Shown: positions 1-10,353 of the stretch, piece by piece
How positions within the stretch are numbered: the stretch's first letter is position 1
Layout of the letters: each line of letters begins with the position of its first letter
NCBI GenBank assembly: GCA_023630585.1
Contig: CM042558.1
Coordinates: 4,094,300 to 4,158,299, forward strand
Origin: Cranoglanis bouderius
Lineage: Eukaryota; Chordata; Actinopteri; Siluriformes; Cranoglanididae
Direction of reading: 5' to 3'
Length of the DNA: 64,000 nt
Made by a program: the position numbers and the translations under genes
The notes under the pieces: model-generated
What the model saw: the letters and a program-made list of their open reading frames with translations, nothing else
Database searches by the model: none
What the model was told of the DNA's origin: nothing

Positions 1-584
1 TTTATATTATACCACTGTCTCGACACAATTTGATCACGGACGTCTGCAGAGAGTCCCTTGGACTTCATGGCTTAGCTTTTGGTCTGACATGCACTGTGAA
101 GTGTGTGACCATTCAAAATCGTGTCTAATCGATTGAATTTGCCATTGGTGGACTCCAGGGAAGTTCTAGAGACATCTTAAGATAATCAGAGCAAACGGGA
201 TGCACCAGAGCTCGCTTTTTTAGGGCCTTATCCAAGGATTTGAGTACTTAACTAAAGAGTTTTTGATTTTTATAAAATTTGCAAAAATGTCTCCACTCAT
301 TTTTGCTTTGTCATTATGAAATATTGTGTTTAGATTAATGGGGAAAAGAAAATGGGATTAATTTTAACTGTAATCCATAACACAGTAAAGTGTGCAGAAA
401 GCAAAATGGTTATGAATACTGTCCAAACTCACTGTAAGTTGCTTATAATTTGTTTGATGTGTTCTCAGAATGATTGAGATTTTGGCTATGCAACAGCATA
501 TTTTTTAAAACAAGGCATGCTGGGTCTTGATGCTGATGCTGTGGTTGATTTTTGTTTCGTCTTTGTTTGACGCCTGACCATCAG
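1..584. repeat. TAOK2 intron; probable old dispersed repeat in first 340 bp
   Basis: This is intronic sequence upstream of the first TAOK2 exon in the window. The stretch from about 1 to 340 resembles a repeat often met in fish genomes (a block with a 'cttggacttcatggctt' motif, then a tail with 'tttgcaaaaatgtct'), but I cannot name the family. The rest is AT-rich and ends in a pyrimidine-rich tract and CAG acceptor at 582-584. Confidence 0.35.
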
Positions 585-1853
585 GATGTGGAGCAGTACA
601 TGCTGCGCACAGGCACGGTGAACAGCATGGAGAGCTCGCACTCGCTGCCCTCCATGTCGATCAGCGCCAGCTCTCAGAGTTCTTCGGTGAACAGCCTAGC
701 TGATGGCTCGGATGACAGCGGTGAGATGGCCATGATGCAGGAGGGAGAGCACACGGTTACCTCCAACAGCTCCGTATTGCACACACCACTGGTCAGTATG
801 TCTTGAGTATATTTGCATAGGCCAGATTCAGTCAGTAAGGGCGGGCGTACACGGTGTTCTGTCTTGAGGTCATGAGCCCCCGCACATGTTACGAGTCAGT
901 TAATTTGAAAATCGTACAGATGCAATGGTACACGACAAGCTTTTACGAATAGAGTGCTGCAGGGATGACGTATTTTTGTAGGCCGACCCGGAAGTTAGCA
1001 TCACCCTGGTTCCCTCAACAAAAATCTAACAGGATTTTTCTATTGGCTTTTAGATTATTGCAGAAAATAAGCTCTGTGACCAACAAAAGTTTATGATTCT
1101 TACACATTTTGTTCATCAAGATAAGCTTCATAAATGAACACAACTTTTATGAATTTTGAAGCCTAAATACAATCGGCAGAAGTAAAAAGCTAAAGTCAGG
1201 CTGTAAATGAACCGCACCACAGTGGTGGTATCGTTGACGTCGTGCAACTAAGCTTCCGGCAACTCTTTCAGTCTTTATTTATAATTGGACAATACTATAA
1301 ATTGATAAATCTACAAGTTGGAAAGTTTGAGTTGGACTAGTTTGCAAATGTGTGAGTATAAACAACGAGGATGTAGTAGATGAGTTTTCCTGTTTGGCGT
1401 GATGACGTTTAATGTCCCATCTTCTTTCTTCTTCGGTGGTTTTCCTCGCCTCCTGATCGGTCAACTGCAGGTAGACCACCAAATCAGCTCGTTCAACCAC
1501 ACACCCCACACAAATTCAAGCCAACAGCGCCCAAATTGTTTTGACATGTTTACAAATGTTCGGAAGGTCTTAAACTGCTCGTGAGCAGCTCGGCTCCGCT
1601 CGTAACACCTCTCACATGATGCGAGCCGCAACCACACGAGCACCAATCGATTTCCATGCGACTTCACGGTCGGGAGCTCGCACGACAGCCAACACCTCCA
1701 TACTCCACAAACCACTGATCATTATCCATGAAAAAGAATAAAGGATATGTTGGTGGACTTGTTCTTTCTTTTAGTGTTATTTTAATTTAGGTTTAATTAT
1801 TAATGTATATCAGCAGGAAAAACAAAAAAAAATGGATAATGAATTATTGTCCT

Positions 1854-1921
<68 letters not shown>

Positions 1922-4900
1922 CTCTACATAATCTCTATTTCATTCGATGCACATGTTCCAGCACTTAACGAGTGTCCGGATTCTCTAGAAAAAAGCATTA
2001 AATGCTTCTGTACAGTGCCTTCATACGGACGTATATTTTCCAGACCTGACTGACATGTATATGAGGCTGTAACAAAGGCTGTGACTTGCTAAACTAAACC
2101 AGGCTATACCAGTAGGGGGCTCCGATGTGCTGTTGTGAAGCCTGTAGGCTCCTTATGCAAAGTAAAAATGGAATTTAATTTGGTTCAGTCCAGGCATTTA
2201 TTCCTTTAAGCAGACAGGGTTTAAAAGGATGCTTATGCAGTATTCTGTAACAGCTGTGTCTTCTTAGCTTGGCTACAGACAAATATAGATTTTTTTAAAA
2301 AGTATAACTGGATTGTCACTTTAGCCAAATGTCTGATAAAACACATGGATATTAAAGATTGTGAAGCAGCCATGATAGGCGCACTGTGCACCCGGAATTG
2401 TTAGACCACTACATGGGTGCCTGTTTCTCAAATGGGACAAAGAAATCGTGACGATACTTTGAACATTATCACACAACTAATGATGGGCACACGTTTTTGC
2501 AGCTGTAAACATGAACGTTTTTTCATCACTCTTATTCTGTTCCCCAGAGCCATGATAACATCTACGACGAACCCTATCAGCCCGAGGTGGACTCTCAGCA
2601 ACAGGGTCCGTCCGGCGGAGGAGGGGGTGGTGGAGGGGGCAGGCGCCGTCGCGGCCGCGATCACTTTGCCACCATCCGTACGGCCTCACTGGTGACACGT
2701 CAGATCCAGGAGCACGAGCAGGGTTCAGCACTCAGAGAGCAAATGACTGGCTACAAGCGTATGCGCCGCCAGCATCAGAAGCAGCTGATGGCCCTGGAGA
2801 ACAAGCTGAAGTCTGAGATGGATGAGCATCAGCTGCGGCTGGACAAAGAGCTTGAGACACAGAGGAACAACTTCAGCAGCGAGAGCGACAAGTTCAGCAA
2901 GAAGCACCAGGCCGTACTGGAGAAAGAGGTGCAAGAGGAAGATCATAACATGAAAAGAGAAAACTATGTATTATTGCCCAATATTTTAAAACCATTATTG
3001 TAATGTGACTGATCTAAGCATTGAGATTATGACAAATCTGTGTGATTTGCGAACTAGAATTTTCACCAAATTACAGTGGCTGCTCATATCAGTTTGTTTT
3101 ACAGGAATATGAAACCATGGCTTCTTGTCATTCATTATCATTTTCTCTGCAGAGTAAGAGTGCTTCAGCAGAGGAAAAGAAGTTCCAACAGCACATCTTG
3201 ACTCAGCAGAAGAAAGAGCTTACTACTCTTGTCGAGTCTCAGAAACGCCAGTATAGGCAACGCAAAGAGCAGCTCAAGGAGGTAAATACAGGACTTTGGA
3301 ACTAGTTGAAATGGTAAAAGTGCATATATGGGTGAACAGTAGTAGCTATAATATTGAATAGCACAAGATGTTCTGATTTTTTGGACTATAACCATGTATG
3401 TCATGGCCTACAAGTTTTATGGAAATGCTGTGTAACACTTTACTAAACAATCTGTGCTAAAAATGTGCTCTGCTACAAACCAGTTCCAAGAAATAGCTAT
3501 TGTTCTGAACAGCCTATTAAAATGTCCCATGGTTTTTTCAACTGTTGATTACCATTTTGCACACATTGAACATTTTGGTTCAAAGGAACGGTGTGCCACA
3601 CTCAATGGCAAATGCATGAACTAGGTTTAAAAGAAATTTAATGCGTTAAATCATTGTCTATAATCACACTAGTACAATTTTAGAGCCTCTATAGTTTTAC
3701 TCAACTTCAGTTAGAGATGGTGAATGAAAAACTCTGCTGGCATCTCATTATTGATGTATTACCATTGTCTGCATAAAATAGCTGCCGCTGCATTTAAATA
3801 TTTAGTGTGTAAATTGGCTTGTTAGCGAGATGAACTGACACCAGTTGTGGTACTAGTTTTTCCCATTTATGTCAGGTTTGCACTGAAATAATGTCTGTAT
3901 TGTCATATGGCCCAGGAGCTGAATGAGAACCAGTCCACACCAAAGCGGGAGAAGCAGGAGTGGCTGGTGCAGCAGAAGGAGTGTCTGCAGCAGCACCAGG
4001 CTGAGGAAGAGGCAGGCTTGCTGCGACGCCAGAGGCAGTATTATGAGCTGCAGTGCCGCCAGTACAAGAGGAAGATGCTGCTGGCCCGCCACAACTTGGA
4101 GCAGGATCTGCTCAGAGAGGTAACGTGTGGACACATACACGCAGAACCTCACAACCAGACATTTTTTGTCAGTCTTCTATAAGTTCCATATATAATGTGA
4201 TTGGCATTGTTGGGGGAGCTACATGAGCTACTCTTGATTTAAAGTAGTTAAGCTATAGCCGAACTACCATTTGATAAAGTAGCTACAAGTTATCACTAAA
4301 AGTTATCAAGAAAAAGTACTACACTGAAGCTACTTTTGTTTTGAAGCTACATCATCGAATTTAGGAAATGCAGTGGTGGCATTTTCATTTGCGCAGCTAA
4401 TTTATTGCACTGTAAAACATCAACATAACATAACATGTGCTCACTCCACTACTCTTGGTTCAGTTTGTTTCCGGGAAAAATCTAGCTAGCGAGTTAATGT
4501 TAACGTGCATATTATAATCCATATAAAATTGGTTTGTTATATCGTATTAAATGATGCTAGCTTTTAGGCTAAATACCTGAGGTCAGCTTTCAGCAGTCTG
4601 TGTTCTTATAATATCACATTAATTCAAGAGAAAATACTCAACGCTTAATACCATCACTCTTGATCAGCCTCTTAACGATAATAATTTGGTTTCCGCTTTG
4701 CATAGGTTACATACAAACACGTATCCGTTGCCGTGTGAATCTTTGACGCTCATAAACATTGATAAATATGGCCATAGATGTTTTAGATGGTCACGTTTTC
4801 GTCACTAGAAGAATCCATTCCCTGTAGCTATAATGCGATATTGTTACTCTCCAGACAGGTCCATGCGAGCTGAGCTACATTCACCTGTGCACATTCTACA

Positions 4901-5764
4901 CTAATTAGAAATACTGAACTCGGTTCCCGGTGGGTGCAATAGTTTGCACCGTGCGATTTATTTGATTAAAAAATATTGTTCAGGAAATTAACGGTGTAGT
5001 GTGACAAAATAACAAAAGCTACATTTTCACTGCTACTTGGTGAAAAAAAAAAAAAAAAAAAAACCTTGTTACTGGAAAAGCTACATAATTTTAACATTAT
5101 TCCAATTACTGCTGTGCTATTAAAATGTGGTTAAGCTAGTAGCATCACTACTTCGAGCTAGCTACTCTGCACTACCGTTGATCATCTTTAGATATACAGA
5201 TGGGTAACAAATTAAATAGCATAAAGTGTCTTAGGAAGGTGTTCAGCTTCAATGTGCCTTTGAATAGATTCAACAAGTCTCTGGAGGCCAGCCTCACCAG
5301 TTGTGAAAATGACCAAATACACATCTCTGTGTCACTTTTACAAGCAAATAAGTAAAAAAATAAATTAATAAATAACAAAAAAGGCTGTACATTGTCAGTC
5401 ACACATAACTAGGTTTATGATTACATTCTTAAAATGGCCCACTGTAATAACAGTATCAGTACCTGATACTGTCCAAAAGCCCTCAATTGCTTTTCTGTCA
5501 ACCATTTTCTGTCTATCCCTATAGGAACTGAATAAGAAACAGACACTGAAGGACCTGGAGTGTGCAATGCTGCTTCGGCACCATGAGTCCACACAGGAGC
5601 TAGAGCTGCGTCAGCTGGGTCTGGTGCAGAGAACGCGGGCAGAGCTGATTCGCACGCAGCACCAGAGTGAACTCACCAACCAGCTCGAGTACAACAAGCG
5701 GCGTGAACAGGAGTTGCGCCAGAAACACGCTGTCGAAGTCCGCCAGCAGCCAAAGAGCCTCAGA
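585..5764 (+). CDS. taok2: TAOK2 (TAO kinase 2), shared middle exons, partial gene
   Basis: TAO kinases are Ste20-family MAP3Ks acting on MKK3/6-p38 and JNK pathways and on the cytoskeleton. The kinase domain is outside the window. Five exons common to both isoforms are visible: 585-791, 2548-2928, 3153-3281, 3916-4119 and 5525-5764 (69, 127, 43, 68 and 80 codons, all phase 0, all AG/GT bounded). They encode a serine-rich linker (ESSHSLPSMSISASSQSSS), a glycine tract followed by RRRRGRDHFATIRTASLV, and a long charged coiled coil rich in QKKEL, KREKQEW and RRQRQYYELQCRQYKRKM motifs. The protein matches TAOK2 as I know it almost block for block. The donor after 2928 (GTGCAA) is weak but required by frame and homology. 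TAOK1 or TAOK3 is unlikely because of the alpha and beta tails and the 16p11.2-type neighbours. Confidence 0.93.
792..2547. other. TAOK2 intron with (TA)n tract
   Basis: No gene was recognised. A pure TA microsatellite occupies 1861-1917. The block at about 835-1720 has GC-rich ends ('gggcgggcgtacacgg' on the left, 'cggtcgggagctcgc' on the right) and looks like a decayed non-autonomous DNA transposon, but I could not match clear terminal repeats or target duplications. Confidence 0.35.
4205..5175. repeat. Putative inverted-repeat DNA element in TAOK2 intron
   Basis: The left end (GGGAGCTACATGAGCTACTC) and the reverse complement of the right end (near 5120-5175, with AGTAGCTAGCTCGAAGTAGT) are related and rich in 'agctac' motifs. 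Similar 'agctac' motifs recur inside the element (4280-4350, 5020-5090). There is no coding capacity. It looks like a non-autonomous DNA transposon, possibly hAT-like; the family is not established. Confidence 0.4.
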
Positions 5765-7444
5765 GTGAGTGAGCATGACGGCACGGAGAGCAGTGGGGAG
5801 GGTCCTGACAGAGATGGGGAGGGGATCGAGAATTCATCCAGTGGGCTGGTACAGGAAAGGACTGAAGAGGTTTTTGAGGGAGTAGAGAGGGAAGAAGATG
5901 GGAGCATGTTCTGTGGAGAGCGCACTCCATCTGTGGAAAAGATTGCACAGGAGGCAAAGAGTGTAAGAGTTGATGAAACTGAGAAAAGAAAGAGGGAGGG
6001 TTTGAGTGGAGGGACGGGTGATGAAGGAAGCCATTTGCAGCCTTTAGATGAGCATGGCAGAGAGAAAGAGGCTGATGGAGAGACCGAAGAGGAGATTGTG
6101 TTGTTTGAACATGCCAAAGAAGAAAGCATAGATGAGCAGAAGTGCCGTGATTTAGGGGAAGAAAATAAAGAATGGCAGTTGGAGGAGAGAGTGGAGGAGA
6201 AAGGTTTAGGGGACCAAAGACTAGTTGAAGGGCTGCAGTGGGATAAGGAGGATGATGCAAGCAGTGAGACAGAGATAGAGACTGAGGAGGAGGGAGAAGA
6301 GGGTAGAGGCGTGGCTGATGGCTGTCCATCAGAGCTTATCCTTTCCTCTTCTCTTGAAATCCCTCAACGAGATGAGCTCTCTGAATTCTACTTCCCTGAC
6401 ACTCTAGAGGAACTGGAACCTCCTCCTATCCGCCCTCCTCCCAGTCCCTCCAGTTCTCAACCATCCATCCCTTCACTCTTTTCTCACACCATATGTCTTG
6501 TCCTCTCCCTCTCTGCAGCAGTCAAACCATCCTTCCCAACCCTCCTCTTCCTCTCTATCTTCCTTCTCTCCCTTCGCCGCTCTCCTCCTCTTCCCTCCCT
6601 TGCATCCCTGGTTTTTTCAGCTGAGCTGGCCTTCCTGGCTCTCTTTTTCTCCTACCTATTCCTTCGCTCACTCTGGTCACTCTCTCTTTCTGCATTCTTC
6701 TCACTCGTGCTCTGGGCATCGGGCCTGTTCAGCATGGGCCTGGCACTGAGCCTGGGACTCTATTACGTTCCTTTGGCCCTGATCTCGGCTTTCTTCCTCA
6801 GCTCACCCTCACTCTTCCTGTCCCTTTACTTGCTGCTGGTGCTGGTGGTGCGTCCAGCGCGCGTCTTCCTTCAGAATGCACCCCGAAAGCTTGCCCGATT
6901 CTGGGTGCGTCTGCTTTTCCGCCTACCAAAGCCACTGTTCACTCTGTGTCAGTCACTCACGGGTGGCATGGCTGAGCGCAGCCTCTTTGATATGTTCCCC
7001 AAAGCAGGACGTAATTGTGGTGGTAGGCATTCCCGCATACCTGTGCCTACCCGGAGCCTACCTACCGAGTTCCAGGCCAAGCACGAGTCTTGGGTCTACA
7101 TTTGGGTCAAGCGCTTTGCTCGGCGTCCCTTGGGCGTTTTAGCAGATCTGGCTAATTCACTCGTGCTGCGATTAGCAAACCGAATACTTAAAGAGCTTCC
7201 CCCACATTACCTGAGCAGACTGAGGGCTTTAGGGCTTTTAAGAGAGGAGAAGCCAAGCAGGCTGCCCCGACTCCTACCACGTGAAGTGAGGGAACAGACG
7301 CGCAGGATGAGGGAGGGGAGAGAGAGGGAGCGACGAAGAAGGGAGCGGGAGATGATTCACAGAGAGGATGGGAAGTGGGAGAGCGCGCTTAGGAGGACAT
7401 CCTCAGGAAGGAGCATAAGGGGGAAGATTGTGCCATGGAGGTAG
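5525..7444 (+). CDS. taok2: TAOK2 alpha-isoform terminal exon
   Basis: One exon of 639 codons plus stop. The first 80 codons are shared coiled coil. At 5765 the sequence is a good donor (AGA|GTGAGT) but the frame stays open for 559 more codons. The added part has a Glu-rich acidic region (5765-6350), a Pro/Ser linker (6420-6480), a cluster of hydrophobic segments at about 6490-6870 (runs such as FLALFFSYLFLRSL and LYLLLVLVVRP), then a basic tail ending in VPWR. Mammalian TAO2-alpha has the same order, with RIPRLLPR-like and PPWR-like endings; here they are RLPRLLPR and VPWR. The alpha tail of mammalian TAOK2 anchors the kinase at the endoplasmic reticulum and contacts microtubules; the same role is inferred here. 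The stop is TAG at 7442-7444. The long reverse-strand reading frames here are shadows of this exon. Confidence 0.92.
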   Translation, partial: ELNKKQTLKDLECAMLLRHHESTQELELRQLGLVQRTRAELIRTQHQSELTNQLEYNKRREQELRQKHAVEVRQQPKSLRVSEHDGTESSGEGPDRDGEGIENSSSGLVQERTEEVFEGVEREEDGSMFCGERTPSVEKIAQEAKSVRVDETEKRKREGLSGGTGDEGSHLQPLDEHGREKEADGETEEEIVLFEHAKEESIDEQKCRDLGEENKEWQLEERVEEKGLGDQRLVEGLQWDKEDDASSETEIETEEEGEEGRGVADGCPSELILSSSLEIPQRDELSEFYFPDTLEELEPPPIRPPPSPSSSQPSIPSLFSHTICLVLSLSAAVKPSFPTLLFLSIFLLSLRRSPPLPSLASLVFSAELAFLALFFSYLFLRSLWSLSLSAFFSLVLWASGLFSMGLALSLGLYYVPLALISAFFLSSPSLFLSLYLLLVLVVRPARVFLQNAPRKLARFWVRLLFRLPKPLFTLCQSLTGGMAERSLFDMFPKAGRNCGGRHSRIPVPTRSLPTEFQAKHESWVYIWVKRFARRPLGVLADLANSLVLRLANRILKELPPHYLSRLRALGLLREEKPSRLPRLLPREVREQTRRMREGRERERRRREREMIHREDGKWESALRRTSSGRSIRGKIVPWR

Positions 7445-9359
7445 ATAGAAAACATGGCAATTGCATTACCAGGGGAGAGAACAGAAGAATTGCCAAAGTA
7501 TTTGCTGTCTGTGTGAGTGACTGTTCATTCATGCTGAGCATTCTTATGTATTTTTTTCCCCCATACATTTTTGCACGCTCAGATTGAGCCTCATATGTTT
7601 ACCGGCTTTAAATCACCCCATTACATCTTGTCTGTCCAACTCCCATATTCACTATCCATCAACCAGTGAATATAAAGTATTAATCAAGATTGTGCTTTTT
7701 GTAAAAGTTTTCATGTCTTAATTTTAATCATTGAATAATTTTTTGTTCTTAATTACTAAGAAGTATGTCTTACGGTTATTATTTCATGACCATGTTTGTG
7801 CAATTTTTTTTCACCCTTCCCTTTTGTGTTGGTGTGCTTGTGAAGGTTTTCAGAAAAGTTGCTAGCATTACAGCGTATTTCAAAAGGGCAGTCAGAGAAC
7901 GATGTTATAGTCCTAAGTCTGAAGCTGTAGCTACAATTATTGTGAAAACTGTACTGTTATTTAACATTTTACACTATGGAGCACCCCCCCCCCCCCCCCC
8001 CCCCAACAAAAAAAACACCATCCCTACACTCCCCCCAACCCCAGGAAAAACGCAAAAAAAAAACAAACCAAAAAAAAAAAACACTGACTTTTGCTACAGT
8101 TAATTACTTGCAGGATCTGAGAGATCACTCTATTCCCATTTTGACTGTGGTAATAATGACAACTGCCTTGATGTTATAGTGACTATGCTTTAAGCCTTAC
8201 TTTAAAACAAATCCCTATGTTTTTTGTTATTTGGCCCTTCCCTTCTCAATATAACTAAATTACTAGTAAGTGGTTCAAGTGAGTTTTCAGTGCAGCTTGT
8301 AAGGAAACTGGAGTTCACCAGAACAGTTGCTTCAGAACATAATGATGCTGTTATAAAGTCTGAACCACTAGCCTGTTTTAAAGCCTGATCAGCACATGTC
8401 TGAAAGAAATGTTCTGTCTCTAAGCTTACTTGTATACCTATGCATGAGAAAATGCCTTCTGGTTGATTTGAGTACTGGGCTAAATAGTGAAGGCGACGAT
8501 CTTAGTGTTATTGTGCCTAGTGGTAATAGGTTTAATGATTTACCATATAGTGTGATGGACTGGTGTCCCATCCATGGTGCCTTCCTCCAGATTCAATGCA
8601 ACCCTGACCAGGATAAATGGTTATTGAAGAGGACTGAATGAATGATTTACCATGTAAATTTTTTTTTTTTAGTCATATACTTTTATATGAAGACAAGACA
8701 TTTACTGTTGAACAGCAAATATTCTACATATATCAAATTATTTCGTAATTAGTTTAGCTGTTTTTGTAGTTACTAAGGCTACTTTCCTAAGGCTAAGCCA
8801 TTATGGCAGCTCTGTGGGGTGTGCCGATGATGCAGAATCATACCAAAGATCTCTAAAGCCATAAAATCCATGAAAGAAATGACACTTTATTACTGGATAA
8901 AGATATCTTGCACTGTTCTAATCTTAAATGGTCTCAATATTGATTAAAACTTGAAGAAAAAAAGCATTTTATTTATTTAAAAGAGAAGGAATGACCCAAC
9001 ATATAGTAGTAGATACAAATCAAGGTTGATTTGTCTTTTTGTTTTATTTCAACAAATTTTAACTGATCTGAGCTATGTAGAAGCAAATTTGACTAAATGT
9101 GAAGCATTCTTTTTGCAAACCAGTCACAGTTCAGCCATAACAGTTGTTTTTGAATGTATTTTTTGTGTGAACATTTCATCTTTTTATGTTTACACGTTCT
9201 GTTTTGTGTCTATTCTTTGAATCAGCAGTTATTTAACTATTTGTGCTTTTTTTTTTTTTTAGCACCTTGTGTTTCAAGGCCATTTTGTGTGCATTTCATC
9301 CTCACTGTGTGAATGAATGGATGTTCACTGTAAAGTTTTCTTATTCTTTGTCAAATAAA
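7445..9359 (+). other. TAOK2 alpha 3' UTR and poly(A) region
   Basis: Non-coding, AT-rich sequence after the alpha stop. A poly(A) signal AATAAA lies at 9354-9359 after a T-rich stretch and is followed by T/GT-rich sequence, so it is the best alpha-specific 3' end. The stretch also holds a C homopolymer (7983-8003), A runs (8050-8090) and, at about 8545-8640, a small fragment of the dispersed repeat seen better at 36565 and 53084. Confidence 0.6.
9354..9359 (+). terminator. Candidate poly(A) signal, TAOK2 alpha
   Basis: AATAAA, about 1.9 kb after the alpha stop codon and 530 bp before the first beta-only exon. It lies inside what is an intron for the beta transcript, so its use would commit the RNA to the alpha form. 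Confidence 0.55.
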
Positions 9360-9887
9360 TTTTTTTCTGTTCAAATCATCTGTTTGTTTTGATTTACATT
9401 TTTCCATTTGCATTTTTGATTTGTTTTTTGTTTTTTGTAACGGATCATATGATTTCTGCCTATCCAACCTACCTGTTTGGCTGAGACATGAATGATGATG
9501 GCTCCCAGCATTATTTTTCAGTTAGAACATGGACCAATGTCTAGCTTAGAGTGAAACTCCAAAATTAGGTTTAATACAAGTGTGTAGCTTAATAAAGTTA
9601 GTGAAAAGATGTTGACCTTGGCAGTGTATATACAAGTCTTCCTTCTATCTACAGAATATCAAGACCTTATATAGTTTTGATTTTATGACTCTAGTGTCCA
9701 ACAGGTAAGTGGAATACTTCAATATTTCAGTAAATTCTATTTATTTTTGAAGAACGTGAGGTTATGGTTTGTATACACATCTTGGATGGAGATTGCATTT
9801 TCCTCAACATGAGCGATATAAACTTTTTTTCTTATTCCAAATTTATGCTGTCGTTACCCGCTTCCTCAATATTCTTTGTTCTTATAG

Positions 9888-10281
9888 TCCAAGGAGCTGC
9901 AGATCAAGCGACAATTCCAGGACACGTGTAAGATCCAGACGCGGCAGTATAAGGCACTGAGGAACCACCTGCTGGAAAACACTCCCAAATCGGATCATAA
10001 GGCCATGCTAAAGAGGCTGAAGGACGAGCAGACCCGCAAGTTAGCTATCCTTGCTGAGCAGTATGACCACTCCATCAACGACATGCTGTCCACACAGGCT
10101 GTGAGTAAGGCAAGGATATGACAATCCCAGTTTCCACCCACCCTCTTTACCTTATCCATGGCACTCATAGTGCTCTATTAAGGACCTGCCCTTGTTGGTG
10201 GGAAGAAAATGTGATTTCGGAGTAAAATCTGGGCTGGGTTGGAATATTAACCAGTGTCAATGGACAAAATTATGAGAAGTG

Positions 10282-10353
<72 letters not shown>

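Noticed and set aside
1399..1715. Short overlapping frames in TAOK2 intron
   Set aside because: No homology recognised, no splice logic, within repeat-like sequence.
5611..6329. Long antisense reading frames (172 and 189 codons) under the TAOK2 alpha exon
   Set aside because: Shadows of a Glu/Ser-rich coding exon; no recognisable protein and no splice support.
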